Shown here: piece by piece, positions 58,901 to 64,000 of the stretch
Position numbering within the stretch: position 1 is the stretch's first letter
How the letters are laid out: every line of letters begins with the position of its first letter
Assembly: GCA_021527695.1 (NCBI GenBank)
Contig: JAKFAO010000001.1
Span: 1,240,001-1,304,000 of the forward strand
Direction of reading: 5' to 3'
DNA length: 64,000 nt
Source of the DNA: Naematelia aurantialba
Lineage: Eukaryota; Basidiomycota; Tremellomycetes; Tremellales; Naemateliaceae
The notes under the pieces: model-generated
Seen by the model: the letters and a program-made list of their open reading frames with translations, nothing else
Database searches by the model: none
Told to the model about the DNA's origin: nothing
Position numbers and translations under genes: made by a program

Positions 58901-59967
58901 GGCGTCTGATTCTCCGGGACGACAAAGATTGCGTCCGATGCTGATGCTGACTTGGCTTTGGGTTTGAACGTCTCGTTGGCCGAGTTCCAGTCGGAAAAGG
59001 GCGGTTTCGTTATCGTAGCGGATGGGCTCTGAGTGTCCGCCTCACTCGACGCTGCGCCTGACGACCTGGCTGCGCTGTGGCTCTTGAGCTGGTTCTCAAA
59101 TGAAGCTGAGAATGTCAGCTGGAGAATCGTCTTTGGGCTGTCCGCTGCAATTTCTCCCCTTCGTCCGCCTCAGGCTCCCAGTCGTCCCAATTCCATTTTA
59201 TCGCAAGCGTCCGACGCGCACTTATCATCCTCTTCTCCAACCTTCCGCCGAGCTCCTGTATTCACTTCAGCCCCACATGCCGTGGGTGTCCTTCATTCCG
59301 TCCGAATTCCCGATCCGCATTACCGACCGCCAAGCAACGGACTTTCTGTCTTGTGCCGTGCCAAACACAAGGAAAGGGCAGACAGTACAACCAGTCGAGC
59401 AATGCAAGCAGCGACGAGACCTACCTATCCGCTGCTCAAGCTCATACAGCCTTGCCTTCTTCTTGGTCTCAACGTCGTCTTCTGACCCCTCTTTCCTGCG
59501 CCGGCGGGACGGCTCCCTCGGCTCGTCCCACGTACATTCGACCTCTGGTGGCATTGAACGGTCCACGCCTCTGACGCGCGGTTTCTGGCAGTTGGTGCAT
59601 ACTGGGCGGAGCGCATCGCATTTCTGCAACAGAGGCACAAGTCCATATCAGCTCAACTCTGCCTCGACCACATTCCCGAACGTCCACTCCGGCGACGCCC
59701 GACTCGGCGTCCAGGTAGTGCGGTAGTGGCATGGTGTGGTAGGGGAGTGGTGTAATGATGGACGCTTGTATTGATGTATGAATGAATGTATGAGGATCGT
59801 ATCCCGACGAACGACTCACCAGTTTCCGTTTACTAAAACCAACGCGTCAGCCGTCGATGGGATTCAAGCAGCCAAACCTACCGGCACTGATGACAAGCCG
59901 AATTGCGTGCCAATACCTTGGGCACCCCCGTCTCCTCTGCCGACTCGGAGCCCATGTTGGATGTCAT
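55904..59967 (-). CDS. Zn2Cys6 transcription factor with fungal_trans domain
   Basis: This is a nuclear DNA-binding regulator of the Gal4 type. Seventeen exons on the minus strand: 59882-59967, 59820-59832, 59425-59623, 58682-59105, 58596-58632, 58435-58542, 58091-58397, 57939-58052, 57747-57892, 57572-57709, 57441-57548, 57246-57406, 57092-57201, 57027-57047, 56856-56991, 56689-56811 and 55904-56555; 960 residues. The zinc cluster has Cys25, 28, 35, 42 and 45, with the sixth at Cys63 after an unusually long loop. A basic linker and coiled coil (KKKARLYELEQRI) follow. The middle homology region has EKDRTWWMAYYLERSS. The C-terminus is rich in Gln, His, Ser and acidic-aromatic text, a likely activation domain. 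Targets are unknown. A 13-base exon splits the zinc cluster. Confidence 0.88.
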
Positions 59968-60273
59968 CGCACACTGTGGGAAGAGATGCCGAGGAGTAGC
60001 AGTGGTGGCGTTCGCCTGATCTTCGGCACGCTAGTAAGGCAGTGACGAGAGCAGCGGGAAATTCGGGCATCGAGTAAACATGCGAACGAGAAGCCCGAAT
60101 AACAGGCGACCACCGTGGGAGACTAGCGCGCTTGTGTCTTTTGTCGTGAAGCGACCGACGATAGGTAATGATAATACCCTCTGAGAGTGGATGATGTTAT
60201 ACATGCTGTCAAGGATAATGCTTGCAACATGGGTCGCCCGGGTACACCTGAAGCTCCGTATGCCGTTCGAAGG
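59968..60273. other. Intergenic: promoter of the Zn2Cys6 gene, PET127 3' flank
   Basis: A 306-base gap between two minus-strand genes. No clear motif is visible. Confidence 0.5.
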
Positions 60274-63200
60274 CTACAAGTCAACCCAAGACCGCCTATC
60301 TCCATCTACCTTCCACCCCGCCTTTCTCCTTTCATACTCCTCCCCACTGGCCTTGGCCTCGGCCCGCAGCTGCACAATGTGCAAAGGCGGGTGTACCCAC
60401 CGTATAGACGACAGAACCTCGTCGTCTATGGCAGCTTGGCCCACATCCACATCGGCTGCAGCCGCAGCCGCAGCCGCTTCGACATTCTGCATGTCGTCTG
60501 GGGTCTTGCCCTCGGGTACAGGAATGGCAAGCATGCCATATGCCACGTCGAGGGCGCTAGCTTGCGCAACGCGAGCTTTGGCCTGAGAGGCGACGTCGAG
60601 ATCTGAGGTTTTGATCGTGTAGTTGACTGTCCCTATTGCACTGATGAGTGTCACGTAGGGAAGAGCGAAGTGCGAAGAGGAAAGGCGAACGCTCTGCACC
60701 AAAGAGGGACGAGGGTAGCATGCAAGCACAGAAGGCAGCAGGTTGAGAACCAAACACGTACATTGTTGTGATTTGCGCGTCTCAGGATCGACGGAAAACT
60801 CGACGGGACCCGAAGTCACCTCGCCATCGACCAACGACTCGACTCCCATCTCGACCACCCTGATCGGTCGAATACCAGCCTGCGAATCCCACTCGACTGG
60901 CTGAACAAAGGCCGCTATGTACCGATCGGCATGAGGTGTTGGGTTGACGTTGTTCGCTGCGATGGTGACCCGTACGTCCTTCTCCCGTCAGCTGCTGATG
61001 CTCTGACGCTCTGAATGGGCGCTCTGGCGCTGTAACGCTCGGACGAATCGTGAAGACAAGGGACGCCACGTACCTCGCCCGGGAAGCACTCAATGATCTC
61101 TTTCATTAACGTCTCCAACAGACCCACGGTCAGCTGGAACGCCTGATCCGCTAGCTCGGTGGACCCAAATAGCCGCTCGTCCATCTCCGACCTGTGCTGT
61201 CAGCTCGGGACACACGGAGTGACGGGGGCTGGTCAGATGCAGTGACGGGCGAACAATTCAGGGCGCAGGGTGACGGGTGAAGGGTGTGAAGGTGACGGGT
61301 GAAGAGTGTAGGGAAAGGGTAAAGGGTGAAGGGTGAAGGGTGAAGGGTAAAGACTGCACCCACAATGGGAGGTACTGGAAGCCAAAGATGCGGTTCGTAT
61401 TGTGATACGCAACGAAGATGCCGTCCATCTTGCCTATGCGGACTTGCATTCTGGATCCTCATCAGCATCTGTGCCATGTGTGTTGCCAAAGTGACATCTC
61501 CTTCCGACACAACTCCTTCAGAAAGAGACAGCTCCTTCACAATAGAGCCATGTCCATCGAAGAAAGGCCACTCACGAAAACTTCAACATGCCAGACTTGA
61601 TCAAATCGTAGTACCTGTACAGCCAGTAAGCATGATCCGTCCATCCAAGAGTGTAACACTCCATCCAACGATCCAACTTCCAACCATCCAACGATCCAAC
61701 CATCCAACAGCCATCCAACCATCCGACAGGTAAGAGGTGGACCTACTCTTTCTCATATGATCCTTTAAACCCCCTGTCTTTCGAGATATCAAACACGCTA
61801 TTCGCCTGCCCTCGTCAGCCAACCCGCACCAGACGCGGCGTCTCCATCATGGCTCGAAAGGCTGTGACCTCACCACATAGTTGGCTCTATCGAATCTAAT
61901 CGGCGCACACGCCCTTGTCTTGATATCAAACACGCCTGTGCCAGGTAATTGTGGATCGTAACAATCGAGTTGGGACCGCATCAAAATCGTCGACGCCTGC
62001 CAGTGTTAGCATACGCCACCAACAATCGGATCGTGACGATAAATCAGTAGGCATAGGCACGTCGCGAACAAACCTTTTGGTACATGTATGCCTCTTTCTG
62101 TTTCCTCTCTTCTTGGGATACAGCGGAGTCCGGCGATGACTTCAAGTACCGCCGAAACTCTTCCGCATCCGAGATCAACATTCGCTCTAGGATGACACCC
62201 TGTCAAGACGTCAGCCCGAGTCCTGTGTCGACCTAGTTTCCGAGCTGCGCGAGTACAGCCAACTCGCGGTGGTCTAAGCTCAAGTGAAGGAGGAACGCAA
62301 ACTGACATAGCGGCTGAGCACATTCTCCACGTCATAGCCCTTGTCTGTATCGACGTAGTATTTGTCCGGGTTGATCTTGGACTTGCCAATGATCAAAGTG
62401 GCTGGCAGCGTGGCACCCGCAGCGTAGAACGGTCGCTGCGTAAATGTCAGTTGAAAATGCGGCGCGGGTCAATCGCGACGTACGGCATCTGCGAACGCTT
62501 GACTGAGTGGCGAGAGATCTACGCCCTTGCCACCTGTGCTTATCAGCTCATGCACACATATCATAATCTCTCTGACACTCGAATAAGGCAGCGCCACTCA
62601 CCGCTGATGGCAAAGTAGATTTGAGACAGTGCCTTTGTCAGAGTTGACGTCGATCCAGTGAATTGACAATCATTGTCATTGGCCATTTGGGCCAGCTCCT
62701 AAAACCACACATCAGCCCTACAGCCCTGCCTGACCGTGATCCAACCCATCACCAAGCAATAGCGACGTACCTCGTCCAGTGACGGTCTGATATATGGTGG
62801 ACTGCGGTTGTAGGCGAATTCCTCGGGCTTGGGAATATCATGCAACTGCTCAGGGTCGAAATTCCACATTCCCGTCCTTGGATCTTGCAAAGCGTGGACT
62901 CCAGGGCTGACAGAGTCATTAGTAACATCGGTCTGAGGATTGACGAGCTTACCTGAATAGTACGCGTCTCAGCTGACTGCGCAAGGTGGCAACTTTCATT
63001 TCTCGCTTCGGCCTCACTTCTGTGGAACAGTCAGGGAATCTTACAAGAATAATGTGGACTGCCCAGGGAGCGCAAGCTGTTCTGAGACAGGAAGTGGCGA
63101 GAAACGTACCGGTGATTTTGACATCGGTCGCTAATAAAGAACCACGGGCGGCAACGTCGCCCGGCAAGGTGGAGGGGGGCAACAATTCGCCAGACGAGCG

Positions 63201-64000
63201 AGTCGCCGGATGGGATAAAGTCTCCTGTAGTACCTCTGTCGCATTGGTATTCAGCACCAGCTGCCGTCGGCACCCATATGGCCCGCACATACCTTCCATA
63301 GTTGCTCTTTCTGCCTCTGCGCCGTCAATCGTCCGTCCAGTGCTCGATGACGCTGTCACCCTACTGTCAACCGTCTCGGAGTTGACTGCTTCTGCGATAT
63401 CCTCGTCCCTAATCCCGGATGTTCCTCCTTCGTCGTCTCTCATACCGTCCATATCCTCCACGTCGCCCGATTCAGCTATCTGGGCAGCTCGCGGTAGATT
63501 CGCCATCCTAGCCTCCAGCGCTTCGAGTGTGGCTGACGTGGGCGGAGTCTTGGTGGATCCCGGTTCCAGACTCTGGGGAAGTTTTGACGGTCCCGCCGCC
63601 GAGTTTTCCCAGGACGACGGCTCTGGAGCGTCCGACCCCTCTTGAGGCGTTGCGTTGGTGGACGATATAGGTGCGCGGGCCACCCGATCAACCCACGAAA
63701 GCACCTGAGTCTGATACCTTCCCTTTTTAGGGTCGGCAGCTTTCGTCTTCTGTACCGATGATGTCGAAGGCGATGCTACCGGTTCACCCGTGTTCGCCAA
63801 CAGCGCCTGGCGCTGCAGCATGCGCTCAGCCCTTTTGAGCTTCGTAGCGTTCGCGAATTCCGCCCGACGCTGCGCCATCGCCACGCGCTCCGCTTGGGCT
63901 ACGGTGTAGTTTGGCAACCCGGCCAATTTGCCACTACGCTCACTGACCGCTGGCTGACCTGCCCATCCCTTGGTAGGCTCCGACGGTGTTTGGCTAGCGC
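60274..64000 (-). CDS. PET127: Mitochondrial Pet127-like protein, 5' partial
   Basis: Pet127 works in mitochondrial RNA processing and turnover at the inner membrane. The gene enters from the right edge; the reading frame is open through 64000 and no start codon is in the window. Exons on the minus strand: 63110-64000 (partial), 62953-63019, 62771-62906, 62602-62698, 62484-62533, 62307-62435, 62074-62199, 61874-61996, 61747-61805, 61576-61614, 61364-61450, 61074-61191, 60762-60978 and 60274-60632; at least 831 residues. Conserved text includes LFSPGVHALQDPRTG, GYDVENVLSRYGVILERML, SQLDCYDPQLPGTGVFDIKT, YYDLIKSGMLKFSMQVRIGK, MDGIFVAYHNTNRIFGFQYL and, near the end, VNYTIKTSDLD. The visible N-terminal part is disordered and charged. 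An alanine run of about ten lies near the end. The 90-base intron 63020-63109 keeps frame if retained. Confidence 0.9.
61260..61350. repeat. GGGTGAA heptamer-like array in a PET127 intron
   Basis: About ten imperfect copies of GGGTGAA/GGGTAAA fill the intron 61192-61363. Confidence 0.85.
61640..61735. repeat. CCATCCAA-type array in a PET127 intron
   Basis: About nine imperfect copies of CCATCCAAC/CGATCCAAC fill the intron 61615-61746, two introns upstream of the GGGTGAA array. Confidence 0.85.

Noticed and set aside
1..64000. Transposon, insertion element, virus remnant or horizontally acquired island
   Set aside because: No transposase, reverse transcriptase, terminal repeats or abrupt change in codon use was seen in the supported genes.

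Overview
The window is nuclear DNA of an intron-rich fungus, most likely a basidiomycete yeast of the Tremellomycetes. The evidence is dense packing of single-copy eukaryotic genes, many introns of about 45-60 bases with GT/GC..AG ends, a single five-domain AROM gene, fungal-only families (Pet127, Mei2-like, Zn2Cys6 factors, Ftr1), and no prokaryotic operons, rRNA, transposons or CRISPR. I rebuilt splice patterns by hand. Every complete CDS model given with exon coordinates closes in frame. No database search was possible, so family names rest on recognised motifs and overall resemblance.

Layout. 1-8 kb: a perilipin-like 11-mer-repeat protein (minus), ornithine decarboxylase (minus), a tentative coiled-coil locus upstream of it, and an unrecognised 137-residue gene (plus). 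8-15 kb: 2-oxoglutarate dehydrogenase E1 and a DHA2-type MFS exporter (both plus). 15.5-24 kb: the proteasome tether Sts1/Cut8 (minus) diverging from the DRG GTPase Rbg1 (plus), then the iron permease Ftr1 (plus), and the AP-2 mu subunit (minus). 24-34 kb: valyl-tRNA synthetase (plus), flavocytochrome b2 (minus) and a ferroportin-family transporter (minus). 34-40 kb: an unresolved small membrane-protein locus, a GT18-like glycosyltransferase (plus) and the ASC-1/Rqt4 zinc-finger protein (minus). 40-46 kb: an unusually short SRP72 (plus) and a three-RRM Mei2-like protein (plus). 46-64 kb: pentafunctional AROM (minus), an Iml2/TTC39 protein (plus), a Zn2Cys6 transcription factor (minus) and Pet127 (minus), which runs off the right edge.

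Themes. Several genes are mitochondrial (KGD1, CYB2, PET127, and the long form of valyl-tRNA synthetase). Two concern iron (FTR1 and the ferroportin-like gene), and a perfect GATA-type iron-repressor motif lies just upstream of FTR1. Translation and its quality control are served by RBG1, VAS1, RQT4 and SRP72; RQT4 and SRP72 share a short divergent promoter. This looks like an ordinary core-chromosome segment rather than an accessory island. I found no new multi-gene system. The best candidates for novelty are the small unrecognised genes, the half-length SRP72, the GC-AG and frame-preserving introns, the micro-exons, and the tandem repeats in introns and between genes.
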